DNA from: Mycolicibacterium sp. CBMA 247
Lineage (GTDB): Bacteria; Actinomycetota; Actinomycetes; Mycobacteriales; Mycobacteriaceae
Reading direction: 5' to 3'
Length of the DNA stretch: 64,000 nt
Assembly: GCF_009729095.1 (NCBI RefSeq)
Contig: NZ_VTGX01000002.1
Span: forward strand, 1,426,001 to 1,490,000
Of this stretch, positions 14,759 through 23,518 are shown in pieces. Under the pieces are notes generated by a model, which had not been told where the DNA came from, did not search any database, and was given only the letters and a program-made list of their open reading frames with translations. A program made the position numbers and the translations under genes. The first letter of the stretch is position 1. Each line of letters begins with the position of its first letter.

Positions 14759-15781
14759 ATGGCCCAGGGCATCTACGTCGCCGACAAGTCCACCTCCGGC
14801 GAGTTCAATCGCGACACCAACTACATCACCACCCGGATCACGTCCGATGGGCGTGACGGTTACCCGGTCGAGGCAGGCCGGTACCGGCTGATCGTGGCGC
14901 GGGCTTGCCCATGGGCCAACCGCACGATCATCGTGCGTCGGCTGCTGGGCCTGGAAAGTGCGCTGTCCATTGGCTTTTGCGGTCCGACGCATGATGCGCG
15001 CAGCTGGACGTTCGACCTCGATCCCGGCGGTGTCGACCCGGTGTTGGGGATTCCGAGGCTGCGTGACGCGTACCTCAAGCGCTTTCCTGACTACCCCAAG
15101 GGCATCACCGTGCCCGCAATCGTCGAGGTGGCCACCGGTGAGGTGGTGACCAACGATTTCGCGCAGATGACGCTGGACTTCTCCACCGAGTGGACGGCGT
15201 ATCACCGCGAGGGTGCCCCGCAGCTGTATCCCGCGCCGTTGCGCGGGGAGATCGACTCGGTGGCCAGGCGCATCTACACCGAGGTCAACAACGGTGTGTA
15301 CCGGTGCGGTTTCGCGGGCTCACAGCAGGCCTACGACGCCGCCTATGACCGGTTGTTCACGACGCTGGACTGGCTGTCGGAGCGGTTGGCCACCCAGCGT
15401 TATCTGGTGGGGGACACCATTACTGAGGCTGACGTCAGATTGTTCACCACGCTGGCCCGGTTCGACCCGGTCTATCACGGCCATTTCAAGTGCAACCGGT
15501 CCAAGCTCACCGAGATGGACGTGCTGTGGGCCTATGCGCGGGATCTGTTCCAGACGCCCGGATTTGGCGACACCATCGACTTCGTCCAGATCAAGCAGCA
15601 CTACTACATCGTGCACTCGGACATCAATCCGACGCAGATCGTGCCCAAGGGCCCGGACCTGGCCAACTGGCTGACCCCACACGGCCGGGAGTCCTTGGGC
15701 GGCAGGCCTTTCGGTGACGGTACCCCACCAGGGCCAACGCCCGAGGGCGAGCGGGTTCCGGAGGGGCACGGAGCTTCGTAG
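14759..15781 (+). CDS. Glutathionyl-hydroquinone-reductase-like GST (ECM4/YqjG family)
   Basis: A 340-residue omega-type glutathione transferase fold protein. The thioredoxin-like N-terminal part holds the catalytic motif C50-PWANR; the C-terminal all-helical domain contains the family's FTTLARFDPVYHGHFKCN and YARDLFQTPGFGDTI stretches. In other bacteria these enzymes remove glutathione from glutathionyl hydroquinones. Mycobacteria use mycothiol, so the physiological thiol and substrate are uncertain. The ATG at 14759 is 41 bases after cspB on the same strand. It is convergent with the next gene, 14 bases away. Confidence 0.88.
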   Translation: MAQGIYVADKSTSGEFNRDTNYITTRITSDGRDGYPVEAGRYRLIVARACPWANRTIIVRRLLGLESALSIGFCGPTHDARSWTFDLDPGGVDPVLGIPRLRDAYLKRFPDYPKGITVPAIVEVATGEVVTNDFAQMTLDFSTEWTAYHREGAPQLYPAPLRGEIDSVARRIYTEVNNGVYRCGFAGSQQAYDAAYDRLFTTLDWLSERLATQRYLVGDTITEADVRLFTTLARFDPVYHGHFKCNRSKLTEMDVLWAYARDLFQTPGFGDTIDFVQIKQHYYIVHSDINPTQIVPKGPDLANWLTPHGRESLGGRPFGDGTPPGPTPEGERVPEGHGAS

Positions 15782-15795
15782 CCGTTGATACCTGG

Positions 15796-16161
15796 CTACA
15801 GGCCGGGCAAGCAGTTGACGAAGGGGATGAGCCCGGGGCACTGCTGGAAGATGTTCGGCGGATTCGCGGGAGGCGGAGGCGGCGGGATCGGAGTCGGGAA
15901 CTGGTTGGCCCCCTCCCAATAGTGGGCGGGGGCTTTGGTCCGCACGTCGTACTCGAAGAAGTAGGTGTGGCAGACACCCATGTCCCAAACCAGATCCGCA
16001 TCCGAGCGCGGTGGGTCATTCGGCAAGGGTTGCCCTGGACACCATTGGAATGGGCCATAGGTATAGGCCTGGGCGGTACCGGCTCCTACCCCGAGAGCGC
16101 CCAGACTCAAACCGCCCGCCAGCAGCACCGTGACTGCCGACCAGACGATCAGTCGTTTCAT
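15796..16161 (-). CDS. Small secreted protein of unknown function
   Basis: A 121-residue precursor with a classical signal peptide (MKRLIVWSAVTVLLAGG..., cleavage after GTAQA near residue 32). The mature part has four Cys residues, probably forming two disulphides, aromatic-rich segments, and a proline stretch (PTPIPPPPPPANPP) before a C-terminal CPGLIPFVNCLPGL. Similar small Cys/Pro proteins are common in mycobacteria; their role is not known. Confidence 0.75.
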   Translation of the reverse strand: MKRLIVWSAVTVLLAGGLSLGALGVGAGTAQAYTYGPFQWCPGQPLPNDPPRSDADLVWDMGVCHTYFFEYDVRTKAPAHYWEGANQFPTPIPPPPPPANPPNIFQQCPGLIPFVNCLPGL

Positions 16162-16270
16162 GAATTCACGTTATCGCCGCGTGACCAGGGAAAATCTGCA
16201 GTACGCGAAATTCGGTTCACGGTTTCTTGTGAATACAAATAGGTAACCGGGGGCCGTGTCGGCCGGGCAC

Positions 16271-16783
16271 TCAGCGGGGTGGTGCAGGCTTCTGCGGCCA
16301 GACCGTGCTGACCGACCACTCGGCGTGGGGCAGCGCGAACTGCTGGCCGTCCTGATCCTGGACCAGCGTCAGCAGCTGTACCGCGAGCCCGGTGAGTCGT
16401 CCCCGGTTGGGGTCGACCGTGGGGATGGTGACGGCCAGCGTGGTCTTGGGCGCGAAGTACGTCACCGTCGTGTCGATCGGGTTCTCGTACACCTGCAGCA
16501 GCCGCCACGGTCCCCGGGCGATCGCGCTCGGCACCGAGAGCTGCACCGGGTTGTGCTCGGTGACCGGCAGTTCGCCCGCGTCGTGAGGTTCCCGGCAGTC
16601 GTTGAGGTTGAGCACCTCGCAGTACTGGAACGGGCCGATCCGCACCAGGTGTCCGTGCGAGTACGCGCTGATCTCCGGCAGTTGATCGCCGTGCGAACTG
16701 TGCAGCCGCCAGATTCCGACCGTGGTACCGGCAATGGCCAGTACCACGACGGCCGCCAGGACCGCCAGCGTGCGCTTCACCAC
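16271..16783 (-). CDS. DUF2771-type exported protein (Rv0875c-like)
   Basis: A 170-residue protein with an N-terminal hydrophobic anchor or signal (residues 5-25). The exported part holds a Cys pair (FQYCEVLNLNDC), a strand-rich core and a LLQVYENPIDTT segment typical of the DUF2771 family of mycobacterial envelope proteins. Its start overlaps the end of the MFS gene by seven bases, so the two are co-transcribed, as Rv0875c-Rv0876c are. Function unknown. Confidence 0.8.
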   Translation of the reverse strand: MVKRTLAVLAAVVVLAIAGTTVGIWRLHSSHGDQLPEISAYSHGHLVRIGPFQYCEVLNLNDCREPHDAGELPVTEHNPVQLSVPSAIARGPWRLLQVYENPIDTTVTYFAPKTTLAVTIPTVDPNRGRLTGLAVQLLTLVQDQDGQQFALPHAEWSVSTVWPQKPAPPR

Positions 16784-18435
16784 GACTCCCTCTGTACCGG
16801 CATCGGGGCGCTGCCGCCTTCTCGTGCGGCCAGGACCGGGCGGTTACCGCCCAGGCCGGGAATCAGCGATTCGCCGCGATAGCTCACGATTGTCTGCGCC
16901 AGACCGAGTATCAGCACGGCCGTGATCGTAGTGAACCCGACTGAGAGGTCTGTATAGATCAGCACCCCGGTCGCGCCGCCGGCCACCCAGGCCAGCTGCA
17001 GCACCGATTCCGACCGGCCGAAGGCCGAGGCCCGTGAGGCCTCCGGCAGGTCGTCCTGCAGGGACGCGTCCAGGGAAGCCTTGGCGATGGCGCTGGCACC
17101 CGAGGTGACGAGCGTCGCCCCGGCAGCCACCAGTAGGTTTCCGGTCAGTGCTGTGGCCAGTGCAACGGTGGTGACCGCGGCAGCGGCCCGCACCACGAGC
17201 TGCGCGGGATGGCCGAGCTTGAGTCGGGCGGCGGCGATGTTCCCGCCGAAGTTGCCGATACCGGCCGCGGCCCCGATCAGCCCGAGGATCAGCAGCTGTT
17301 CCCAGCCGCTGGCGTCGTGCGATTTGGCGACGAACGCCGGGTAGAGGAACAGGAATCCGACCATCACCTTGATCGTGCAATTGCCCCACAGGGCGGTGAT
17401 GATGTTGCGGCCCAACGGTTGACGCTCGGCCTTGGGTTTACCGGGGTGACGGCGCATCTGGCCCGGACCACCGCCCGGTTCACCGTGATAGCTCAGGGTG
17501 GTCGGCACCTCACCCTCGGTGACCTCGACCCATTTGGGGATCCGCATCGACAGCACCGCACCGGCGAGGCTGACCGCGACCACCACGTACAGCGCCCCGG
17601 GCAGTTGCGCCATGTTCAACAGGTATTCGGCCCCGGCGGCGATGCCACCGCAGACCACCGTGCCGCCGAGCAGGCCGAAGGTGGTCAGCCGGGAGTTCAC
17701 CCGCACCAGGTCGATCGACGGGGGCAGCACGCGCGGGGTGACCGCGCTGCGCAGCACCGAGAAGGATTTGGACAGCACCATCATGCCGAGCGCACACGGG
17801 TAGAGCACCCAGGGCGGATAGCCTCCGGTGGCGCCGTCGTAGTTGGCGATCAGTACCACGATCAGCACCGTGCGCAACGCGAACGAGGCGGCCAGCGCCA
17901 TCCGGCGGCCGTGCTGCAGCCGGTCCAGCGCGGGCCCGATCAGCGGGGCGATCACCGCGAACGGCGCGATGGTGATCAGCAGGTACAGCGCGACCTTGCT
18001 TTTGGATTCGCCGCTGGCCGCCGCGAAGAACAGCGTGTTGGCCAGCGCCACGGCCATGGCCGCGTCGACGGCGAAGTTCGCCACCACCGGCCACGTCAGC
18101 GCGGTCAGCCCGGATTTGTCGGCGCCGTCGGCGGTGGCGGCGCGGTGCACGAATCCGTACATCCGCGAGCCCATTTCGCGGCTGCGCGCCGCGGCGGCCC
18201 GGGTGACGGTGACCTTCTCGCCGGCTGCGTCCCCGACCCCGCGGGAACGCTGTGAGGTGTCCTGCGCCGAATGCGCGGCGGTGTGTTGTTCGTCGAGCGG
18301 CGGCAGCCAGCGGTTGGAGCTGGGAACCGATTGCCTGCGTGGCCGGCGGGGCGTCTCATCGCTGGGATAGTTGGCCATTCCGGGATGTTCCGCGCCGTGA
18401 TCGGCCGGCGGCCGCGGCGGGTAGTAGGTCACCAC
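16777..18435 (-). CDS. MFS transporter (Rv0876c family)
   Basis: A 552-residue major facilitator family protein with a long hydrophilic N-terminus (about 95 residues, Pro/Arg-rich, probably cytoplasmic) and about 11-12 membrane spans; the PLIGPALDRLQHGRR loop resembles the MFS motif A region. A charged central loop (about 320-360) divides the halves. The substrate is unknown. Start is GTG 18435, as in the M. tuberculosis orthologue, which begins with a similar TYYPPRPPA stretch. It is translationally coupled to the DUF2771 gene and divergent from the DUF3027 gene. Confidence 0.85.
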   Translation of the reverse strand: MVTYYPPRPPADHGAEHPGMANYPSDETPRRPRRQSVPSSNRWLPPLDEQHTAAHSAQDTSQRSRGVGDAAGEKVTVTRAAAARSREMGSRMYGFVHRAATADGADKSGLTALTWPVVANFAVDAAMAVALANTLFFAAASGESKSKVALYLLITIAPFAVIAPLIGPALDRLQHGRRMALAASFALRTVLIVVLIANYDGATGGYPPWVLYPCALGMMVLSKSFSVLRSAVTPRVLPPSIDLVRVNSRLTTFGLLGGTVVCGGIAAGAEYLLNMAQLPGALYVVVAVSLAGAVLSMRIPKWVEVTEGEVPTTLSYHGEPGGGPGQMRRHPGKPKAERQPLGRNIITALWGNCTIKVMVGFLFLYPAFVAKSHDASGWEQLLILGLIGAAAGIGNFGGNIAAARLKLGHPAQLVVRAAAAVTTVALATALTGNLLVAAGATLVTSGASAIAKASLDASLQDDLPEASRASAFGRSESVLQLAWVAGGATGVLIYTDLSVGFTTITAVLILGLAQTIVSYRGESLIPGLGGNRPVLAAREGGSAPMPVQRESW

Positions 18436-18519
18436 TCGATTCTCTCTTATTCGTCGCCGTTGTGGCCGACAGGCGACCGGTGTGGCCCGCGGTTGCTCCG
18501 GTCAGGCACTATAGAGGCG

Positions 18520-19314
18520 ATGGAAAGCGTGACCGAACCAGCTGAGCAGGCCTCCGAATCCGACCGGGCAACCGGTCCGGCGGCACCGTCGCGGGAGCAG
18601 GAGGCGATGCTGTTGGGTGCCGCCGGGCAGGCTCGTGCGGCGCTGAACGAGTTCAGCGGCGAAGGCGCCGTGGGTGAATACCTCGGCGCCAGCATCGAGG
18701 ATGCCGCCTCGGCCACGCACCGATTCTTGGCGGATCTGCCTGGTTACCGCGGCTGGCAGTGGGCCGTCGTGGTGGCGGCGTACCCGGGTGCCGATCACGT
18801 GACGATCAGCGAGCTGGTCCTGATTCCCGGGCCGACGGCGCTGCTGGCGCCCCAATGGCTGCCATGGCAGGACCGGGTCCGTCCCGGTGATCTCGGGCCA
18901 GGGGATCTGCTGGCTCCGCCGCCGGATGACCCGCGTCTGGTTCCGGGCTACCTGGCCACCGGCGATCCGCTGATCGACGACACCGCGGTGGAGCTCGGCC
19001 TGGGCCGGCGCCAGCTGCTCAGTGAGTGGGGCCGGGGCCAGACGGCGCAGCGCTGGCACGACAGCGATTACGGGCCGGGTTCGGCGATGGCCCGCTCGAC
19101 CCGTCGGGTCTGCCGCGACTGTGCCTTCTACCTGCCGCTCGGCGGTGCGCTGGGCGTGATGTTCGGTGTGTGTGCCAACGACCTGTCGGCCGACGGGCAC
19201 GTGGTGGAGGCCGAGTACGGCTGCGGTGCCCATTCGGACACCCCGCAGCCGCCCGGCACCGGATCGCCGATGTACGAGCCGTACGACGACGGTGTGCTCG
19301 ACGTCGCCGAATAG
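18520..19314 (+). CDS. DUF3027-family protein (Rv0877-like)
   Basis: A 264-residue soluble actinobacterial protein. An acidic, Ala-rich N-terminus is followed by the DUF3027 core: FLADLPGYRGWQWAVVVA, LVLIPGPTALLAPQWLPWQDR and, near the end, a CRDCAFYLPLGG...CANDLS...YGCGAHSD segment with conserved Cys/His, which may bind zinc. Function unknown. TATAGA (18510-18515) lies five bases before the ATG, so a very short or absent leader is likely. It is divergent from the MFS gene. Confidence 0.85.
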   Translation: MESVTEPAEQASESDRATGPAAPSREQEAMLLGAAGQARAALNEFSGEGAVGEYLGASIEDAASATHRFLADLPGYRGWQWAVVVAAYPGADHVTISELVLIPGPTALLAPQWLPWQDRVRPGDLGPGDLLAPPPDDPRLVPGYLATGDPLIDDTAVELGLGRRQLLSEWGRGQTAQRWHDSDYGPGSAMARSTRRVCRDCAFYLPLGGALGVMFGVCANDLSADGHVVEAEYGCGAHSDTPQPPGTGSPMYEPYDDGVLDVAE

Positions 19315-19324
19315 TCAGACGCGC

Positions 19325-19777
19325 TCAGTTCTCGGCGGCGGCCTTGATCCGCGCCAGCGACGCGTTCATCCCGTCGACGAGTTCGCCCTCGAAGCTGGGC
19401 ACACCGCCGAAGAGCGCGTTGACCAGAGCGTTGGACACTGCCGTGGTGCCGTTCTCGGCGTGGCGGGACTCGGTCACCCGGGTGCCGGTCTCGGTCGGCT
19501 CCAGTTCATAGCTCCACACGGTGTTGTTGCCTTCCACCAGGAACGCCAGCTTCTGGTTGGCGACGACCTCGGTGAGGCGTGACGTGGTGGGCCAGAACAT
19601 CAACTTGCGCCGGTTGAGGTTGAACGTGCGGGTTCCCGGACGCAGCGGGCCGAATGCCTTCATCAACCGGCACTGCGGGCTCCACTGCGGCATCCGGCTC
19701 AGGTCGGAGATCAATCCCCACACTTTGTCGACTGGCGCGTCGATGTCGATGCTGGCTTGCAGAAGTGGCGCGGCCAT
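19325..19777 (-). CDS. SRPBCC-family protein (polyketide cyclase/dehydrase-like)
   Basis: A 150-residue START-like hydrophobic-pocket protein: IDAPVDKVWGLISDLSRMPQWSP is the family's N-terminal strand-helix signature, and the C-terminal helix (FEGELVDGMNASLARIKAAAE) closes the pocket. No catalytic function can be assigned; these proteins bind lipids, polyketides or similar ligands. It follows DUF2530 on the minus strand with nine bases between them. Confidence 0.85.
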   Translation of the reverse strand: MAAPLLQASIDIDAPVDKVWGLISDLSRMPQWSPQCRLMKAFGPLRPGTRTFNLNRRKLMFWPTTSRLTEVVANQKLAFLVEGNNTVWSYELEPTETGTRVTESRHAENGTTAVSNALVNALFGGVPSFEGELVDGMNASLARIKAAAEN

Positions 19778-19786
19778 GGTGTCTCC

Positions 19787-20050
19787 TCAGGTCAATCCGC
19801 TTTGCGCACCGCGGGATCCGCGGCGCACGGCACGACGCTGGATCAGGAAAATAGACGTGCCGAGAACGCCGATTGCCAGTCCGGCGAGCGTGAACGGTCG
19901 CCAGTCTTGCAGACCGCTCACGGTGAACGAAAGGATTGTGGCGATCAGCCAGCCCGCGGCGATCACCAGGATCACCGGCCACGGTTCCAGCAGCGCGGCG
20001 GGCAGGGCCGGCGGCTGCGGTGTCGGCGGGTCGTTGGTTTCCTCGGTCAT
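19787..20050 (-). CDS. DUF2530 membrane protein (Rv0879c-like)
   Basis: An 87-residue protein with a Pro-rich N-terminus and two membrane spans (about 27-46 and 53-71), ending in a basic RRAVRRGSRG tail. The DUF2530 family is found in actinobacteria and its function is unknown. It is divergent from the MarR gene and probably in one unit with the SRPBCC gene. Confidence 0.82.
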   Translation of the reverse strand: MTEETNDPPTPQPPALPAALLEPWPVILVIAAGWLIATILSFTVSGLQDWRPFTLAGLAIGVLGTSIFLIQRRAVRRGSRGAQSGLT

Positions 20051-20135
20051 CGGGGACCAACGTATCGGATATGGTGTGGGTTCATTGGTCTTGGTTTTAG
20101 CCCTTTACTCCAGGAGCCTCAGTACTATTTCCGAT

Positions 20136-20567
20136 GTGAAAGATCCAGAGGCACGACTCGCGAATGATCTGGCTCTGGCAGTTGTCCGACTCGCGCGTCA
20201 ATTGCGTACCCGGCGTGCGGAATCCCCGGTTTCGCTGACCCAGTTCTCGGCGCTGGCCACCTTGGCGAAAGAAGGCGCGATGACGCCGGGTGCCTTGGCA
20301 TTGCGTGAGCGGGTCCGCCCTCCGTCGATGACCCGGGTGATCGCCTCACTGGCCGAGCAGGGTCTGGTGGCCCGTGCCGCCCATCCGGTGGACGGGCGCC
20401 AGATCGTGGTGTCGGCCTCACCGGCCGGGTTGGACTTCGTCGAGGCCGAGCGCCGCGCCAGCCAGGAATGGCTCACGTCGCAGTTGTCCCGGCTCGACCC
20501 CGACGAGCGCCAGACCCTCATCACCGCGGCCGACCTGATGTCGGCGATGGTTCTCGAAGGCGCGTGA
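20136..20567 (+). CDS. MarR-family transcriptional regulator (Rv0880-like)
   Basis: A 143-residue winged-helix repressor. The recognition helix region is GALALRERVRPPSMTRVIASLAEQGLV and the wing carries AHPVDGRQIVVSAS, both typical of MarR. GTG 20136 was chosen by agreement with the 143-residue M. tuberculosis protein; the larger open frame upstream is not coding. Its stop overlaps the start of the methyltransferase gene (GTGA), so the two are co-transcribed. The ligand is unknown. Confidence 0.9.
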   Translation: MKDPEARLANDLALAVVRLARQLRTRRAESPVSLTQFSALATLAKEGAMTPGALALRERVRPPSMTRVIASLAEQGLVARAAHPVDGRQIVVSASPAGLDFVEAERRASQEWLTSQLSRLDPDERQTLITAADLMSAMVLEGA

Positions 20568-21385
20568 GTCTGCTGCAGGTCATCGATATCGAGGATCCGG
20601 CCGATACCCGGTTGGACGACTTCCGCGATCTCAACAGCGTGGACCGTCGGCCCGATCTGCCCAGCGGCAAAGGGCTGGTGATCGCCGAAGGGGTGTTGGT
20701 CGTGCAGCGCATGCTGGCCTCCCGGTTCGTCCCGCGTGCGCTGCTGGGCACCGATCGGCGCCTGGCCGAACTGGGCGCCGATCTCGACGGCGTGGATGTG
20801 CCGTTCTACCGGGCCGGCGCGGAGGTGATGGCCGCCGCGGTGGGGTTCCACCTGAACCGTGGCGTGCTGGCCTCGGCCTCGCGGGCACCGGAGCTGTCGG
20901 TGGCCGAGGTGATCTCCGGGGCGCGCACCGTGGCGGTACTCGAAGGGGTCAACGACCACGAGAATCTCGGATCGATCTTCCGTAATGCCGCCGGGCTCGC
21001 GGTCGATGCGGTGGTGTTCGGGACCGGATGTGCCGACCCGCTGTACCGGCGGGCCGTGCGGGTGTCGATGGGGCATGCCCTGTTGGTTCCGTTCGCTCGG
21101 GCCGCCGCGTGGCCGGACGAACTGGAACTGTTGCGGGACAATGGATTTCGACTTCTGGCCATGACGCCCGATCCGGCCGCGGCGACCCTGTCCGAGGCGA
21201 TGGCGCAGCTCGACGGGGACCGGGTGGCGGTTCTGGTCGGTGCCGAGGGCCCGGGACTGACCGAGCGGACGATGCGGGCCAGCGATGTGCGGGTACGTAT
21301 CCCGATGTCACGCGGCACCGATTCGCTGAACGTCGCCACGGCCGCCGCGCTCGCGTTCTACGAGCGTGCCAGGCTCGGGGGCTGA
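20564..21385 (+). CDS. TrmH/SpoU-family RNA methyltransferase (Rv0881-like)
   Basis: A 273-residue SPOUT-fold enzyme expected to 2'-O-methylate rRNA or tRNA. An N-terminal substrate-binding domain (about 1-105, with GKGLVIAEGVLVVQRML) precedes the SpoU domain: LEGVNDHENLGSIFRNAAGL, VLVGAEGPGL and IPMSRGTDSLNVATAAALAFY, the three knot motifs that bind SAM. GTG 20564 overlaps the MarR stop. Confidence 0.92.
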   Translation: MSLLQVIDIEDPADTRLDDFRDLNSVDRRPDLPSGKGLVIAEGVLVVQRMLASRFVPRALLGTDRRLAELGADLDGVDVPFYRAGAEVMAAAVGFHLNRGVLASASRAPELSVAEVISGARTVAVLEGVNDHENLGSIFRNAAGLAVDAVVFGTGCADPLYRRAVRVSMGHALLVPFARAAAWPDELELLRDNGFRLLAMTPDPAAATLSEAMAQLDGDRVAVLVGAEGPGLTERTMRASDVRVRIPMSRGTDSLNVATAAALAFYERARLGG

Positions 21386-21405
21386 GGTCGCGTTAGATTG
21401 ACACC

Positions 21406-21681
21406 GTGACCGACGATTCCACACCGTGGGGTACCGGCCTGACTGTGGCCGGTTTCGTGGCCGCGGTTCTGGGCGCGGCGATCGTCGTGCTCGGTGTGGG
21501 GCTGTTGCGTGTGCACCCACTGCTGGCGATCGGCCTGAACATGGTGGCCGTCGGCGGGTTGGCCCCGACGGTGTGGGGCTGGCGGCACCGGCCGGTGTGG
21601 CGTTGGTTCGTGTTGGGGTCGTGCGTCGGCGTGGCGGGCGGCTGGCTGGTACTGCTGGCCATCGGTCTGACCCAGGTTTGA
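21406..21681 (+). CDS. DUF2537 membrane protein (Rv0882-like)
   Basis: A 91-residue integral membrane protein with three spans (about 10-32, 36-54, 66-88) and short loops; the family is restricted to actinobacteria and has no known function. Start GTG 21406, 20 bases after the methyltransferase gene, so probably the last gene of that operon. It is convergent with the next gene, 12 bases away. Confidence 0.82.
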   Translation: MTDDSTPWGTGLTVAGFVAAVLGAAIVVLGVGLLRVHPLLAIGLNMVAVGGLAPTVWGWRHRPVWRWFVLGSCVGVAGGWLVLLAIGLTQV

Positions 21682-21693
21682 CCCGATTACGGC

Positions 21694-22611
21694 TCAGGCC
21701 ACCAGTTCTGCCGCGGTGTAGTTGGCGCCGAGCAGGCCCGCGATCGCCTCGTCGGGGCGGAACGCCCGGCCGTGCGCGGCGAACATCTCCTCGGCGTTGG
21801 TCGTGTCGGTGCGCCAGCCGCGGTCGGTGAGGTAGCCCGGAACCGGGTGACGCCTGCCGCCGAAGGTGAGGTCGGCCAGATCCTCGACCTCTAGTCCCTG
21901 CTCGCGCTGGCGTGCGGTCATGGCCCGCACCCGGTCGCTGACCAGACCGGCCCGGTCGGCGGCCCAATCGGTGGCGACCCGGCTGCCCGGGGCGCTCAGT
22001 GCGGTGATGTCGTCGAACAGCCGGTCCTGGGCCTCCGGCGGCAGGTAGCCCAGCAGGCCCTCGGCGATCCAGGCGGTGGGGGAGTCGGGGTCGAACCCTT
22101 GGGCGCGCAGTTCGGCCGGCCAGTCGTGGCGTAGGTCGATCCCGATGGGATGCAGCTGCGCGGTCGGGGTGGCGCCGAGCTCGGCCAGGGTGCGGCCCTT
22201 GAACTCGATGACCGCGGGCTGGTCCAGTTCGAACACCGTGGTGCCGGCCGGCCACGGCAACCGGTAGGGCCGGGCGTCCAGGCCCGAGGCCAGGATCACC
22301 GCCTGACGGATGCCGGACTGAGCGGCGGCCAGGAAGAAATCGTCGAAATAGCGGGTGCGGATGGCCATCGCGTCGGCGAGCAGGTTCGGATCCAGGGCGT
22401 CCGCACCGGCCTCGGCGTCGGCGTCCAGGTCACCCTGGGCCAGCCGGATGTAGTAATCCACCCCGACGGCGTTGACCAGGGGTTCGGCGTAGACATCGGT
22501 GATGAGCGGGTTGGGTGCCTTGGAGGCCAGCGCGCGGGATGCGGCCACGCCGGTCGCGGTGGTGCCGACGCCGGTGGCGAGGTCCCAGGTGTCGTTGTCG
22601 GTCCGCGCCAT
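21694..22611 (-). CDS. Putative SAM-dependent methyltransferase (mycobacterial PPM/LCMT-like family)
   Basis: A 305-residue member of the large mycobacterial family of putative methyltransferases related to leucine carboxyl methyltransferases. Visible motifs are the N-terminal GVGTTATGVAASRA, the AIRTRYFDDFF stretch, the SAM motif AVILASGLDARPYRL, the acidic FELDQPAVIEFK and the post-motif AEGLLGYLPPEAQD. The substrate is unknown. A palindrome lies in its upstream region. Confidence 0.9.
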   Translation of the reverse strand: MARTDNDTWDLATGVGTTATGVAASRALASKAPNPLITDVYAEPLVNAVGVDYYIRLAQGDLDADAEAGADALDPNLLADAMAIRTRYFDDFFLAAAQSGIRQAVILASGLDARPYRLPWPAGTTVFELDQPAVIEFKGRTLAELGATPTAQLHPIGIDLRHDWPAELRAQGFDPDSPTAWIAEGLLGYLPPEAQDRLFDDITALSAPGSRVATDWAADRAGLVSDRVRAMTARQREQGLEVEDLADLTFGGRRHPVPGYLTDRGWRTDTTNAEEMFAAHGRAFRPDEAIAGLLGANYTAAELVA

Positions 22612-22637
22612 TACGCCCTCCTAATGCACAGCTAAGC

Positions 22638-22659
22638 TAGTTATTAGTCACTATAACTA
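22638..22659. promoter_or_regulatory. Inverted repeat upstream of methyltransferase gene
   Basis: TAGTTAT (22638-22644) and ATAACTA (22653-22659) are perfect 7-base arms with an 8-base spacer in an unusually AT-rich stretch. The site lies 26 bases upstream of the methyltransferase start and overlaps the stop codon of the LLM gene. It is a candidate operator for the methyltransferase gene. Confidence 0.4.
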
Positions 22660-23475
22660 ATTCAGGAGTGTGCGCGCCAACCGGGCCCGCTGGTCCGCCG
22701 CGTCCTCGGCGGTGTCCTCGATGCCGGCGATCCGCACCACGACCTGATCGGCGCCGGCCGAGTGATACTCGGCGACGCGCTGCGAGATGAGCTCAGGAGC
22801 GCCCCACGCCGTGACGCCGTCGAGCAACCGGTCGCCGACGGTGTCGATCTCGGTCTCGGTGAAGCCCTGCCGGAGCAGGTTGCGCCGGTAGCCACCCTGC
22901 CCGGCCAGGAACTGCAGCGGGCCGGCGGCCACAGTACGGGCCAGCTCGCGGTCGGTCACCGGGATGACCATGAGCAGGACCGCCAACAGCCGGTCGGGGC
23001 CCAGCGCCGACCTGGCCGATGCCACGTATGACGGGGTCACCAGGTACGGATATGCGCCGCCGGCCCGGTCCCGCGCCAGGGTCAGCATCTTCGGCCCGAG
23101 CGCGGCCAGCACCCGCCGTTCCGCGTCGATGCCCGCGGCGTCGAGCTCGTCCAGGTAGGCGTTGAGGGTGGCCACCGGCTGTGGGCCGTGCGCACCGCCG
23201 AGGCCGACGAGGAATCGGTCGGGGTGCTCGCGCTGGAGTTCGGCGTGGGTGGCGATGACCTCGGCGGACGGCACCCGCACGACCGGAATGATCCCGGTGG
23301 CCACCGGGATCGACGTCGTCGCGCGCACTGCCGCGGCGAGCATCGGAAGGTTTCCCGACCGCCACAAGGTGGCGAAGCCGAGATCCTCGGCCTGGCGTGC
23401 TTCGTCGGCGACCACTGCCGCATCGTCGGTGAACGGATTGCTGCCGGCCAGCCCGATCGGGCCAAGGGAGATCAT
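22657..23475 (-). CDS. LLM-class flavin/F420-dependent oxidoreductase
   Basis: A 272-residue luciferase-like TIM barrel. Visible are the N-terminal strand ISLGPIGLAGS, the QAEDLGFATLWRSGN segment, ATGIIPVVRVPSAEVIATHAEL, RFLVGLGGAHGPQP and the C-terminal AGADQVVVRIAG. In mycobacteria such proteins generally use F420; the substrate is not evident. It is separated from the methyltransferase gene by the AT-rich operator region. Confidence 0.85.
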   Translation of the reverse strand: MISLGPIGLAGSNPFTDDAAVVADEARQAEDLGFATLWRSGNLPMLAAAVRATTSIPVATGIIPVVRVPSAEVIATHAELQREHPDRFLVGLGGAHGPQPVATLNAYLDELDAAGIDAERRVLAALGPKMLTLARDRAGGAYPYLVTPSYVASARSALGPDRLLAVLLMVIPVTDRELARTVAAGPLQFLAGQGGYRRNLLRQGFTETEIDTVGDRLLDGVTAWGAPELISQRVAEYHSAGADQVVVRIAGIEDTAEDAADQRARLARTLLN

Positions 23476-23518
23476 GCGTGCCGACGCTATGACCTCAAGG
23501 ACGCTTCAGGTCAAGCGG

